From assembly GCA_030268105.1 (NCBI GenBank), contig BSDZ01000016.1, forward strand, positions 1,247,501 through 1,311,500: a stretch of 64,000 nucleotides of DNA. The letters are read 5' to 3'. The position numbers and the translations under genes were made by a program. Of the stretch, positions 52,594 through 62,157 are shown piece after piece. The stretch's first letter is position 1; the number at the start of each line of letters is the position of its first letter. Origin of the DNA: Volvox africanus. Its lineage: Eukaryota > Chlorophyta > Chlorophyceae > Chlamydomonadales > Volvocaceae. Below the pieces are notes generated by a model, which worked only from the letters and a program-made list of their open reading frames with translations, was not told where the DNA came from and ran no database searches.

Positions 52594-55245
52594 TCAGGTA
52601 TCGTCTAGTCCCATCTCTCGGCGGCACCAGACGAACTTTCCTTCTGGCAGTGGTTTGGTCAATGCGTCCGCCACCATCTCCTCCGTGCGGCAATGCCTCA
52701 GTGCCACGTCGCCCTCTATCACTCTCTCACGAATCATGTGATGCTGTACATCAATATGCTTAGACCGTGATGAGGTAATGGGGTTGTTGCCTAAGTCTAA
52801 GGCCCCTTGTGAGTCTATGTTGATTCTGATTCCGTCGGAGTCCGCCTTTAGGTCCCCGCATAGCTTATTCAACCAAAGGACTTCCCTGACGGCGCTGGAA
52901 AGGGCCTGGTATTCAGCCTCCACGGATGACGCTGCCACAGTGCGCTGCAACTGACTGCTCCAGCTGATTGCGGTACCATTAACGCGAAATACGTACCCAG
53001 TCGTGGATCGCCTTGAGTTAGTGTCTCCTGCCCAGTCCGAATCGCAATATCCATCGATTATCTCCTTGCCCTCCCGCCGGAACTGTAGGCCCAGGTTGCG
53101 CGTGCCCGCCACGTAGCGAAGGACCCCCTTTGCCATGCCCATTGCTGGTTTGGTTGGCTTGGCCATGAATCGTGACAACATGCTGAGGGTGAAGCCAAGG
53201 TCTGGACGCGTGCTGACTGCCAGGTAGTTGAGCTCGCCAATGAGTGCTCTGTACGGCGTCGGATCCTCCAACAGCTCGGTGTCTTTGTCCAGGTGAAGTT
53301 TTGCGCCCACAGCTATGGGGATGGCTCTGGGTTTAACCTCGCTCATGCCATGCTTATGCAGGATGCGTTCCACATAGCTGGATTGTGATAGCGTGATCTC
53401 TCCATTGGGCCGCCGTCGAACTTCCATGCCCAGAAATACCTCAATGCGGCCAAGATCTCTCACCTTGAATAGTTTGCTGATTTCTGCCTTGAGATTTCGG
53501 ATCAGCTCGGGGTCTTTAGCCGCAATGCACATGTCGTCCACGTGGACCAGCACGAACACGTCTCCTTTGTTGTTGTTTGCTCTCACGAACATCGCTTGGT
53601 CGGATTTAGATGTGGTGAGTCCGATTTCAGCGAATTTGGTGCACAGTTTGTCGTACCAGCAGCGGGATGCTTGGCGGAGGCCATATATCGACTTGAGTAG
53701 ACGGCAGGCAGCTCCTGGGGTCGCCGGTGGTGGTTTCATCCAGATTTCTTCTTTGAGGTCGCCGTTCAAAAATGCCGTGGAGACATCTAGTTGGTGTACG
53801 TCGAAGTCCCTTGCGGCGGCGATGGCTAGGATGGCCCGGAATGATGAGCCTCGTGATGTAGGTGCAAACAGTTCTCCAAAATCCACCCCCTCGCGTTGTG
53901 CGAAGCCCTTCGCAACCAGACGCGCCTTGTATCTGTCGATTGAGCCATCAGGGCATGTCTTGACTTTGTAGACCCAGCGGCAGGGTAGGACGTTTGTGCC
54001 AGGCGGTGGAATGCCAATTTCCCATGTGCCGTTGGTCATGTGGGCAATTATCTCGTCGTTCATTGCTTGTTGCCACTTGATGCGGTGAGGGCCTCTGATC
54101 GCGTCATGGGTTCTTGTATTCTGGCGGCCATGTTGATACGCGCTGCCACCGATCTTTGAGTGCGCCACCACTCACATGGGCGCTTTCGCACGCGGATGGG
54201 GTAGCGGTTGGCTAACCTCGTGTTGTCCTCATCCATGTCTTCATTGTCGGAGTCGTCAGTGTCATTAGGTTGTATTGGGTCTTGCCTTGGTTGGCTTCCC
54301 GATGGGCCCGCTCCATCGTTGACGGCTCCTGTTCCCGCTGTATTTGGATAGCTTTGCGCTGTGCGTGTTACGGGAGGTGGTGGTTGAGGTGGATTCGGCT
54401 CGTGGCCATCGCCATTGTGTGCATTGGTGGACATAGGGACAGCTCTCGGTCGTGGCTCTGGGTCGTCCATGTCGGAATCGGAGTCAGTTTCAGCATTGTC
54501 ACGGTTGTCGTCCGAGGGTTTGTATGGTTCGTGCGTGGCCTGTTGTTCATCGAATACAACATTGCTGTGTCTTGATACTGACCCGTCCGGGAATAATATC
54601 CGGTAGCTGCCCCCATCGCCATATCCCACCATTATACCTCGTCGACTCACGGGATCCAGTTTGTTGCGCTTTGCCTTGGGCACGTGGACATAAGCCGTGC
54701 AGCCAAAAACGCGCAAATGATCGACCTCTGGATCCTTTCCAGTGAAGAGCTCGTACGGGGTACGGGAGATACCATCTGCTGGGGATATATTGCGTAGGTA
54801 GTTGGCTGTGGCTGCCGCCTCAGCCCACATTTTTTGAGGGAGTTTGGATTCCAGCAATAGGGCGCGCATCTTTTCCAGCAGGGTCCGGTTTAATCGCTCT
54901 GCAGCGCCATTTTGTTCAGGGGTGTATCCAACTGTTGGCCCATGCCTGATCCCTCTGGAAGCAAAGAAGGCTTGTAGTTGGGAATTGACGAATTCTCCTC
55001 CTCTGTCGGACCGCATCTCCCACGTCTTATGTCCACACATGTTCTCCAGCTGATTTATCATCGTTACCAGCTTGTCCTTAACCGCCTCCTTGGTGTTGGT
55101 GAATGCAACTGCTGAAAACTTTGTGCAGTCATCCATCAGGACAGTCATGTACCGTGACCCATTTGGGGTGTTGTCCGGCATGGGGCCGCAGACGTCCACA
55201 TGGATGAGCTCCATTGGTCTATCAGATTTGTGCCCCGTGGATTTG
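52594..55245 (-). pseudogene. pol: C2 pol: integrase core, RT, RNase H
   Basis: RT/RNase H frame 54171-52594 (FVLVHVDDMC, SDWAGD, SVEAEYQAL, NIDSQGA) and integrase/linker frame 55214-54060 (HVDVCGPMP, RSDRGGEF, YTPEQNGAAERLNR). The two frames are separated by the same 8-bp deletion as in C1. The continuous sequence through 54519-54535 is the empty site of the family B insertion. C3 interrupts at ATTTG 55241-55245. Confidence 0.92.
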
Positions 55246-55527
55246 TCTTACGAGGATAGGAGCAACCGATGCGAAACGTGGATAGATTACAATGTATTGA
55301 CGCAAGAACCGTGTATATTTGGCATAAATAATTATAGTATCAACGTTAGTAACGCGCAAGACTAATTAGCGCAGAGTGCGCACAAACAATATACTCGCGA
55401 TAATAACTGTACGGCACTCGTCGCGATACCTAACTTACATCGCGGTTACTCGCACCTAAGTAAGAGCTATTGCACAACTGTTATCAGACGGTATTATGAT
55501 GACGTGAAATCCCGCATAATCACAACA
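55246..55527 (-). repeat. C3 3' LTR (282 bp)
   Basis: Plus-strand TCTTACGAGGATAGG...ATAATCACAACA. Nine bases shorter than C1/C2, which duplicate CAACAATCG at the end. Confidence 0.93.
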
Positions 55528-55832
55528 CACCCCCTCGGGATGCACGTCATGGTCGAATAGGGCACTCCAATATCACACCCCCTCAAAGATAGTAGCGTCA
55601 AGTTACTAAGTATCACTGAAATAAACCTCTACGATAAGGTAATTGAGACGATGCTGGACTGGTGCTGTTAGATGCCACAACAAGAATAAGTAATCCTTCG
55701 CTTATGAACGTTATTGTCAAAAGAAATAATGACCTCACTATCAAAAACAGCTTAACTACAGCCAGCCACCCGGGCTCACGCCTTATTGGCCTATATGAGC
55801 TGGTTTCTACCAACAGATCGATGGCTTCTTTG
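55528..55832 (-). other. C3 3' untranslated region and PPT
   Basis: PPT complement CACCCCCTCGGG at the LTR edge; a second G-run tract ~50 nt away. No gene. Confidence 0.75.
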
Positions 55833-58800
55833 TCAGGTATCGTCTAGTCCCATTTCACGGCGGCACCAGACGAACTTTCCTTCTGGCAGTGGTTTGGTCA
55901 ATGCGTCCGCCACCATCTCCTCCGTGCGGCAATGCCCCAGTGCCACGTCGCTCTCTATCACTCTCTCGCGAATCATGTGGTGCTGTACATCAATATGCTT
56001 AGACCGTGATGATGTAATGGGGTTGTTGCCTAGGTCTAAGGCCCCTTGTGAGTTTATGTTGATTCTGATTCCGTCGGAGTCCACATTAAGGTCCCCGCAT
56101 AGCTTATTCAGCCAAAGGACTTCCCTGACTGCGCTGGAAAGGGCCTGGTATTCAGCCTCCACGGATGACGCTGCCACAGTGCGCTGCAACTGACTGCTCC
56201 AGCTGATTGCGGTACCATTAACGCGAAATACGTACCCAGTCGTGGATCGCCTTGAGTTAGTGTCTCCTGCCCAGTCCGAATCGCAATATCCATCGATGAT
56301 CTCCTTGCTCTCCCGCCGGAACTGTAGGCCCAGGTTGCGCGTGCCCGCCACGTAGCGAAGGACCCCCTTTGCCATGCCCATTGCGGGTTTGGTTGGCTTG
56401 GCCATGAACCGTGACAACATGCTGAGGGCGAAGCCAAGGTCTGGACGCGTGCTGACTGCCAGGTAGTTGAGCTCACCAATGAGTGCTCTGTACGGCGTCG
56501 GATCCTCCAACAGCTCGGTGTCTTTGTCCAGGTGAAGTTTTGCTCCCACAGCTATGGGGATGGCTCTGGGTTTAACCTCGCTCATGCCATGCTTATGTAG
56601 GATGCGTTCCACATAGCTGGATCGTGATAACGTGATCTCTCCATTGGGTTGCCGTCGAACTTCCATGCCCAGAAATACCTCAATGCGGCCAAGATCTCTT
56701 ACCTTGAATAGTTTGCTGATTTCTGCCTTGAGATTTCGGATCAGCTCGGGGTCTTTAGCCGCAATGCACATGTCGTCCACGTGGACCAGCACGAACACGT
56801 CTCCTTTGCTGTTGTTTGCTCTCACGAACATCGCTTGGTCGGATTTAGATGTGGTGAGTCCGATTTCAGCGAATTTGGTGCACAGTTTGTCGTACCAGCA
56901 GCGGGATGCTTGGCGGAGCCCATATATCGACTTGAGTAGCCGGCAGGCAGCTCCTGGGGTCGCCAGGTCGTATCCCGGTGGTGGTTTCATCCAGATTTCT
57001 TCTTTGAGGTCGCCGTTCAAAAAGGCCGTGGAGACATCTAGTTGGTGTACGTCGAAGTCCCTGGCGGCGGCGATGGCTAGGATGGCCCGGAATGATGAGC
57101 CTCGTGATGTAGGTGCAAACAGTTCTCCAAAATCCACCCCCTCGCGTTGTGCGAAGCCCTTCGCAACCAGACGCGCCTTGTATCTGTCGATTGAGCCATC
57201 AGGGCATGTCTTGAGTTTGTAGACCCAGCGGCAGGGCAGGACGTTTGTGCCAGGCGGTGGGATGCCAATTTCCCAGGTGCCGTTGGTCATGTGGGCAATT
57301 ATCTCGTCGTTCATCGCTTGTTGCCACTTGATGCGGTGAGGGCCTCTAATCGCATCATGGTGAGATTTGGGTTCTTGTATTCTGGCGGCCATGTTGATAC
57401 GCGCTGCCACCGATCTTTGAGTGCGCCACCACTCACATGGGCGCTTTCGCACGCGGATGGGGTAGCGGTTGGCTAACCTCGTGTTGTCCACATCCATGTC
57501 TTCTTCTGTTGCCATGTCTTCACTGTCGGAGTCGTCGGTGTCCTCAGGTTGTATTGGGTCTTGCCTTGGTTGGCTTCCTGATGGGCCCGCTCCATCGTTG
57601 ACGGCTCCTGTTCTCTCTGTGTTTGGATAGCTTGACGCCGTGCGTGTTACGGGAGGTGGTGGTTGAGGCAGATTCGGGTCGTGGCCATCACCATTGTGTG
57701 CATTGGTGGGCATAGGGACAGCTCTTGGTCGTGGCTCTGGGTCATCCATGTCGGAATCGGAGTCAGTTTCAGCATTGTCACGGTTGTCGTCCGAGGGTTT
57801 GTATGGTTCGTGCGTGGCCTGTTGTTCATCGAATACGACATCGCTGTGTCTTGATACTGACCCGTCTGAGAATAATATCCGGTAGCTGCCCCCATCGCCA
57901 TATCCCACCATTATACCTCGTCGACTCACGGGATCCAGTTTGTTGCGCTTGGCCTTGGGCACGTGGACATAAGCCGTGCAGCCAAAAACGCGCAAGTGAT
58001 CGACCTCTGGAACCTTTCCAGTGAAGAGCTCGTACGGGGTACGGGAAATGCCATCTGCTGGGGATATATTGCGTAGGTAGTTGGCTGTGGCTGCCGCCTC
58101 AGCCCACATTTTTTGAGGGAGTTTGGATTCAAGCAATAGGGCGCGCATCTTTTCCAGCAGGGTCCGGTTTAACCGCTCTGCAGCGCCATTTTGTTCAGGG
58201 GTGTATCCAACAGTTGGCCCATGCCTGATCCCTCTGGAAGCAAAGAAGGCTTGTAGTTGGGAATTGATGAATTCTCCTCCTCTGTCGGATCGCATCTCCC
58301 ACGTCTTATGTCCACACATGTTCTCCAGCTGATTTATCATCGTTACCAGCTTGTCCTTAACCGCCTCCTTGGTGTTGGTGAATGCGACCGAATTATCTCC
58401 ATAGTCGCGTTCAATTGTATCATTGCGATTGCGGCTAGTCTCGCTGTGATATTGTCCGGTGCTCCAATTGTCTCTTTGGCTTGTTGCACTGAAAGCAACG
58501 GAATCACCCTCTGCATCGACTCGTTTCTCAAAAGCCAATAGTTGAGCGCCCACGGTATCCAAATTGTATTGGCCATTGACTGTCAGCGTGGTAACAATAA
58601 CCGAGAATTTCTTCGGTAGTCCCACCAGTAGATTGTAGGTAACTTCCCGTTCGGTAACAGGGTGTCCCACTTCCACCAAGTCCGTATATAGATTGCGGAC
58701 GCGAGCCAGATATAAGATTAGGGCTTCATTTTGTGCCATTTTAAGGGCTGACAGTTCAGCAACAAGCTGAGATTTTCTTGCGTCGCTGCTTGCCGCAAAA

Positions 58801-59048
58801 ACAGCCGCGAGCCTCTCCCATGCTCCCTTGGCGTTGGGCGCTGCTCTGATAATTGCCAAGTGATGATCTTGGACATTTTTGACAAGGATGTTTCTGACCT
58901 TGTTTGACGCGGCGATGTCCTCGTCGGTCATTGGTTCGTCTCTCAGCCATCTATCCAGGTTGTTCTCTTGCATCATAGATTGGAACCTGAACGACCACGT
59001 AGCATAATTGCTCAGACCTAATGGGTCTGATAACCTATCCTTTCCCAT
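55833..59048 (-). CDS. pol: C3 fused Gag-integrase-RT-RNase H ORF (internal deletion)
   Basis: 1071 codons. Residues 1 to ~223 are copia gag (MGKDRLSD..., RNLYTDLVEVGHPV), fused at VAFTNTKEAV to integrase just after its first catalytic Asp. The join shares AATGC between both parents (C1 positions 47036-47040 and 45844-45848), a loss of about 1.19 kb that removes zinc knuckle, protease and HHCC. RSDRGGEF, YTPEQNGAAER, RT VDDMC, SDWAGD and EAEYQAL are present; the third RNase H Asp region reads NINSQGA where C1 has NIDSQGA. Gag, RT linker and the GYDL segment absent from C1/C2 are intact. Confidence 0.93.
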   Translation of the reverse strand: MGKDRLSDPLGLSNYATWSFRFQSMMQENNLDRWLRDEPMTDEDIAASNKVRNILVKNVQDHHLAIIRAAPNAKGAWERLAAVFAASSDARKSQLVAELSALKMAQNEALILYLARVRNLYTDLVEVGHPVTEREVTYNLLVGLPKKFSVIVTTLTVNGQYNLDTVGAQLLAFEKRVDAEGDSVAFSATSQRDNWSTGQYHSETSRNRNDTIERDYGDNSVAFTNTKEAVKDKLVTMINQLENMCGHKTWEMRSDRGGEFINSQLQAFFASRGIRHGPTVGYTPEQNGAAERLNRTLLEKMRALLLESKLPQKMWAEAAATANYLRNISPADGISRTPYELFTGKVPEVDHLRVFGCTAYVHVPKAKRNKLDPVSRRGIMVGYGDGGSYRILFSDGSVSRHSDVVFDEQQATHEPYKPSDDNRDNAETDSDSDMDDPEPRPRAVPMPTNAHNGDGHDPNLPQPPPPVTRTASSYPNTERTGAVNDGAGPSGSQPRQDPIQPEDTDDSDSEDMATEEDMDVDNTRLANRYPIRVRKRPCEWWRTQRSVAARINMAARIQEPKSHHDAIRGPHRIKWQQAMNDEIIAHMTNGTWEIGIPPPGTNVLPCRWVYKLKTCPDGSIDRYKARLVAKGFAQREGVDFGELFAPTSRGSSFRAILAIAAARDFDVHQLDVSTAFLNGDLKEEIWMKPPPGYDLATPGAACRLLKSIYGLRQASRCWYDKLCTKFAEIGLTTSKSDQAMFVRANNSKGDVFVLVHVDDMCIAAKDPELIRNLKAEISKLFKVRDLGRIEVFLGMEVRRQPNGEITLSRSSYVERILHKHGMSEVKPRAIPIAVGAKLHLDKDTELLEDPTPYRALIGELNYLAVSTRPDLGFALSMLSRFMAKPTKPAMGMAKGVLRYVAGTRNLGLQFRRESKEIIDGYCDSDWAGDTNSRRSTTGYVFRVNGTAISWSSQLQRTVAASSVEAEYQALSSAVREVLWLNKLCGDLNVDSDGIRININSQGALDLGNNPITSSRSKHIDVQHHMIRERVIESDVALGHCRTEEMVADALTKPLPEGKFVWCRREMGLDDT

Positions 59049-59205
59049 TGCTGCGTGTTATAGTTCCCGATGTAGGCAGGCGATTATGGTCGTTGTTGAC
59101 CAGAGGCGGCGGTCGCTGTGCTCCGTATTTGCCACCACCAATTGAAAACGCTTGGCCAAAAGATTGATGCCTATGCCTTGACGAGATAATTACGGCTCAG
59201 AAGAG

Positions 59206-59220
59206 CCGGGGCTCATAACC
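59206..59220 (-). other. Primer-binding site of C3
   Basis: GGTTATGAGCCCCGG in sense, abutting the 5' LTR; identical to C1. The short leader 59049-59205 holds nothing else I recognise. Confidence 0.78.
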
Positions 59221-59502
59221 TCTTACGAGGATAGGAGCAACCGATGCGAAACGTGGATAGATTACAATGTATTGACGCAAGAACCGTGTATATTTGGCAT
59301 AAATAATTATAGTATCAACGTTAGTAACGCGCAAGACTAATTAGCGCAGAGTGCGCACAAACAATATACTCGCGATAATAACTGTACGGCACTCGTCGCG
59401 ATACCTAACTTACATCGCGGTTACTCGCACCTAAGTAAGAGCTATTGCACAACTGTTATCAGACGGTATTATGATGACGTGAAATCCCGCATAATCACAA
59501 CA
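59221..59502 (-). repeat. C3 5' LTR (282 bp)
   Basis: Identical by eye to 55246-55527. Confidence 0.93.
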
Positions 59503-59842
59503 ATTTGTGGGTTCCGCGCGTTTGCCGTGATAAAACACAAGTCTCGCACTTGGCGGGGGTGACCTTCTGTTGTGGTACATCGTCGACGCCTATCACCATT
59601 CCGTGCCTGATTAGCTTCTGCAGACCTCCGAGTCCAATGTGCCCAAAGCGTCGGTGCCACAGGCCTTCGGTTTGGCTTGACAGCTTGGCGTGGGCAGCAC
59701 CGGCAAAGCTGAAATGTGCATCGTTAGGTTGACCGACGTCACACTCCAACCTATATAAATTACCTTCTCGTCGGCCTGCAATGATGATGTTTCCATAACG
59801 TTTTACGTAGACCATATGCTTGGTGAACATGATTTCCCCTTC
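59503..59842 (-). pseudogene. pol: C2 protease-integrase fragment
   Basis: Reads EGEIMFTKHMVYVKRYG..., LWHRRFGHIGLGGLQ (HHCC His residues) and CETCVLSRQTRGTHK, collinear with C1 45993-46322. At 59842 it joins family A pol. Confidence 0.9.
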
Positions 59843-61703
59843 AGTTGCAGTCGCTCGTAGATAACCGTGTCCCTGTGGTTCAGATCGGTTTGAATGGCCG
59901 TACTCTGAAGGCACTTGTTGACACCGGTGCCAGCGACGACTTCATCTCTGTTGCAGAGGTGAATGCGCTGGGGTTGACCCCAGAGTCGTCTGATTGTCCA
60001 CAGGTTACCCTTGCTGACGGGGGTAAGCATCCCATCGTGGGCAGGATTACCCTTAGCCTATCGATAGGCCCTTTGCGTGTTGTGACCCGGCCGTACGTGC
60101 TGCAGGGCTTAGCAGAGACTGCACCGTACATAATGGGGTCGTCGACATTACGGCAGTACAGCGCGCGCATCGACATGGAGACCGCAACCCTGCATATGTG
60201 CAAGGGTACTCTGTCGATTAAGGTACCTTTCCTGTCGTTCGAATATGTCACACCAAAGGAGGGCGAAACTGAGGCGGTGCCTATGGTTAATTTCGCTGTG
60301 ACCACAATGGCCGCGCGAATCGAACCAGAGCTAGTCGGGCGTAAGGAGGCCGTCCGTTTGTTACGGAAGGGTGCCCACGGACTGCTTTTAAGGCCGCGGG
60401 TGAGCTGTTGTGTCACCACCGTGCAGATTTCTGCGGATCCTGAGGTTGAGGCCCTACTGTCGCAGTATGAGGACGTCTTTAAAGATATCCCTGGCCTACC
60501 ACCTATGCGTCCTGTTGATCACACAATCCCTCTCGTGCCTGGAGCGCAGCCTACGGCCCGGCCAATGTACAGGTTGAGTCCATTGGAGCTGGACGAGGTG
60601 AAGCGCCAGGTGACGGATTTGCTCGCGAAGGGTATGATACGCCCCAGCACATCCCCGTATTCTGCACCGATTTTGTTTGTCGGTAAGAAGGATGGGACCT
60701 TGCGCATGTGCATTGATTACCGGGGGTTAAATGCGAATATGGTGAAAAATCGCTACCCTTTGCCACGCGTTGACGACCTGTTGGATAAGCTGAAGGGCTC
60801 GGCTTATTTTTCCTCAATTGACTTACAACAGGGCTACAATCAGATTCGCATCACTGCCTCTGATATCCCGAAAACCGCTTTTCGGACGCCCTTCGGTCAC
60901 TTTGAGTATACGGTCCTATCGTTTGGTTTGACTAATGCCCCTGCGACGTTTCAGGCGGTTATGGACCGAATGTTTAGGCCGTTTATCGACAGGTTCGTTG
61001 TTTGCTACCTGGATGACATCTTGGTATATTCTAAGACGCGCGAGGAGCACTTGGAGCATCTTTGGCTCGTGCTCGACGTTATGAGGCGGGAGCAATTGTT
61101 TGCTAAACGCGCCAAATGCTTTTGGGCGCAGCCTCAGGTGGAATATTTGGGCCACATTGTGTCGGCCACCGGTGTGAAGATGGACCCGCGGAAGGTCGCC
61201 GTGGTTTGCGATTGGCCCGCGCCTCAGAACCTCACGGAGCTGCGTAAGTTCCTTGGCTTGACCAATTATTCTGAAAGTTCATTGAAAAATATTCCATCAT
61301 TGCGGCCCCGCTTACTAACTTAACTCGCAAAGGCGTTTTCGTTTCGCTCGAGTCGTGGACGTCGCAATGCCAGCGGGCATTCAAAGAGCTCAAGCGAACC
61401 GTTGCCAAAGATGTCACCCTTGCATTCCCTGATTACTCGCTGCCGTTTCATGTTGAGGTAGTGTCTGATGCCTCAATATTTGGAAGAGGCGCTGTATTGT
61501 TACAGGAAGGGCGACCGATTGCCTTCACGAGTAAGAAGTTTTCTGGTGCGGAGATTCGCTACACCACCGGGGAACAGGAGCTTCTGGCAGTGCTGCATGC
61601 TTTAATGGAATGGCGCTGTTACCTCGAGGGACGCCCATTTACTTTAAAGACTGGCCACAAGCCCCTAACGTTTTTGCAAAGCGTTCCGACGTTGAAACGC
61701 CGT
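59843..61703 (+). pseudogene. pol: A6: family A pol fragment (PR, RT, RNase H)
   Basis: Begins abruptly at [12 protein letters not shown] just before the protease ([11 protein letters not shown]). Open through RT ([17 protein letters not shown]) to a 1-bp loss near 61270; RNase H resumes (SDASIFGRG, TGEQE, KTGHKPL). The catalytic Asp in KTDHKPL is Gly. No LTR on the left, so the left edge is a recombination or repair junction with C2. It ends at CGCCGT, where a family A LTR begins. Confidence 0.9.
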
Positions 61704-62157
61704 TGTTGTACCTCTCGTTCGTGTTTGCTCATAAGTATCTGCACGTCTGGAGACTTTCGACACCGATGCGCGAGCACTTGCAAGTACAGCAAGGCAAGCG
61801 AGAGCAAACAGAGACAGCAGAAGACTTCAAGACGAAGAGAGATATAACTTACAGTCTTACAGATCGGAACGATGCAATGGACGAAATCGCCGTCAGCGCC
61901 GGAAGCAAGCAATCATCACACGGCGGTGATTAGCAAAGTTCAGGCTTAGCTCGGGCTAAGTAGAATAGCGTATAGCAATAATAATATAGAACACACGAGT
62001 GTTCTCCGGTATCGAATGTCTTTTCTTGCTTAGCCGTCCTCGCATCTGTTATACTCGCAGCATCGCAATGTCGTATGATTCACACTAGGAGGCCGATCCT
62101 AAGTGTGACAACCCTACTGCGTATAGGCAATGTCCAAGCATAACAACGTATAAGCCT
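61704..62157 (-). repeat. A7 partial LTR
   Basis: TGTTGTACCTCTCG... to GTATAAGCCTT, then joins RNase H sequence (CCAAATATTGAGG). The outer part of the LTR and the PPT, integrase and part of RNase H of A7 are deleted; CTT/CC microhomology at the join. Confidence 0.87.

Larger units (their letters stand above)
55246..59502 (-). mobile_element. C3: internally deleted Ty1/copia element, recent
   Basis: LTRs 55246-55527 and 59221-59502, both 282 bp and identical by eye; perfect target duplication ATTTG (55241-55245 and 59503-59507). One long ORF, but lacking zinc knuckle, protease and integrase N-terminus. Identical LTRs indicate recent insertion although the element cannot supply its own protease or integrase. 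Confidence 0.93.
51998..59842 (-). mobile_element. C2: Ty1/copia element, 5'-truncated, interrupted by C3
   Basis: 3' LTR 51998-52288 (291 bp), coding 52594-55245, C3 insertion, coding remainder 59503-59842, then an abrupt join to family A. Near-identical to C1 including the flank and the 8-bp deletion. Confidence 0.9.
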
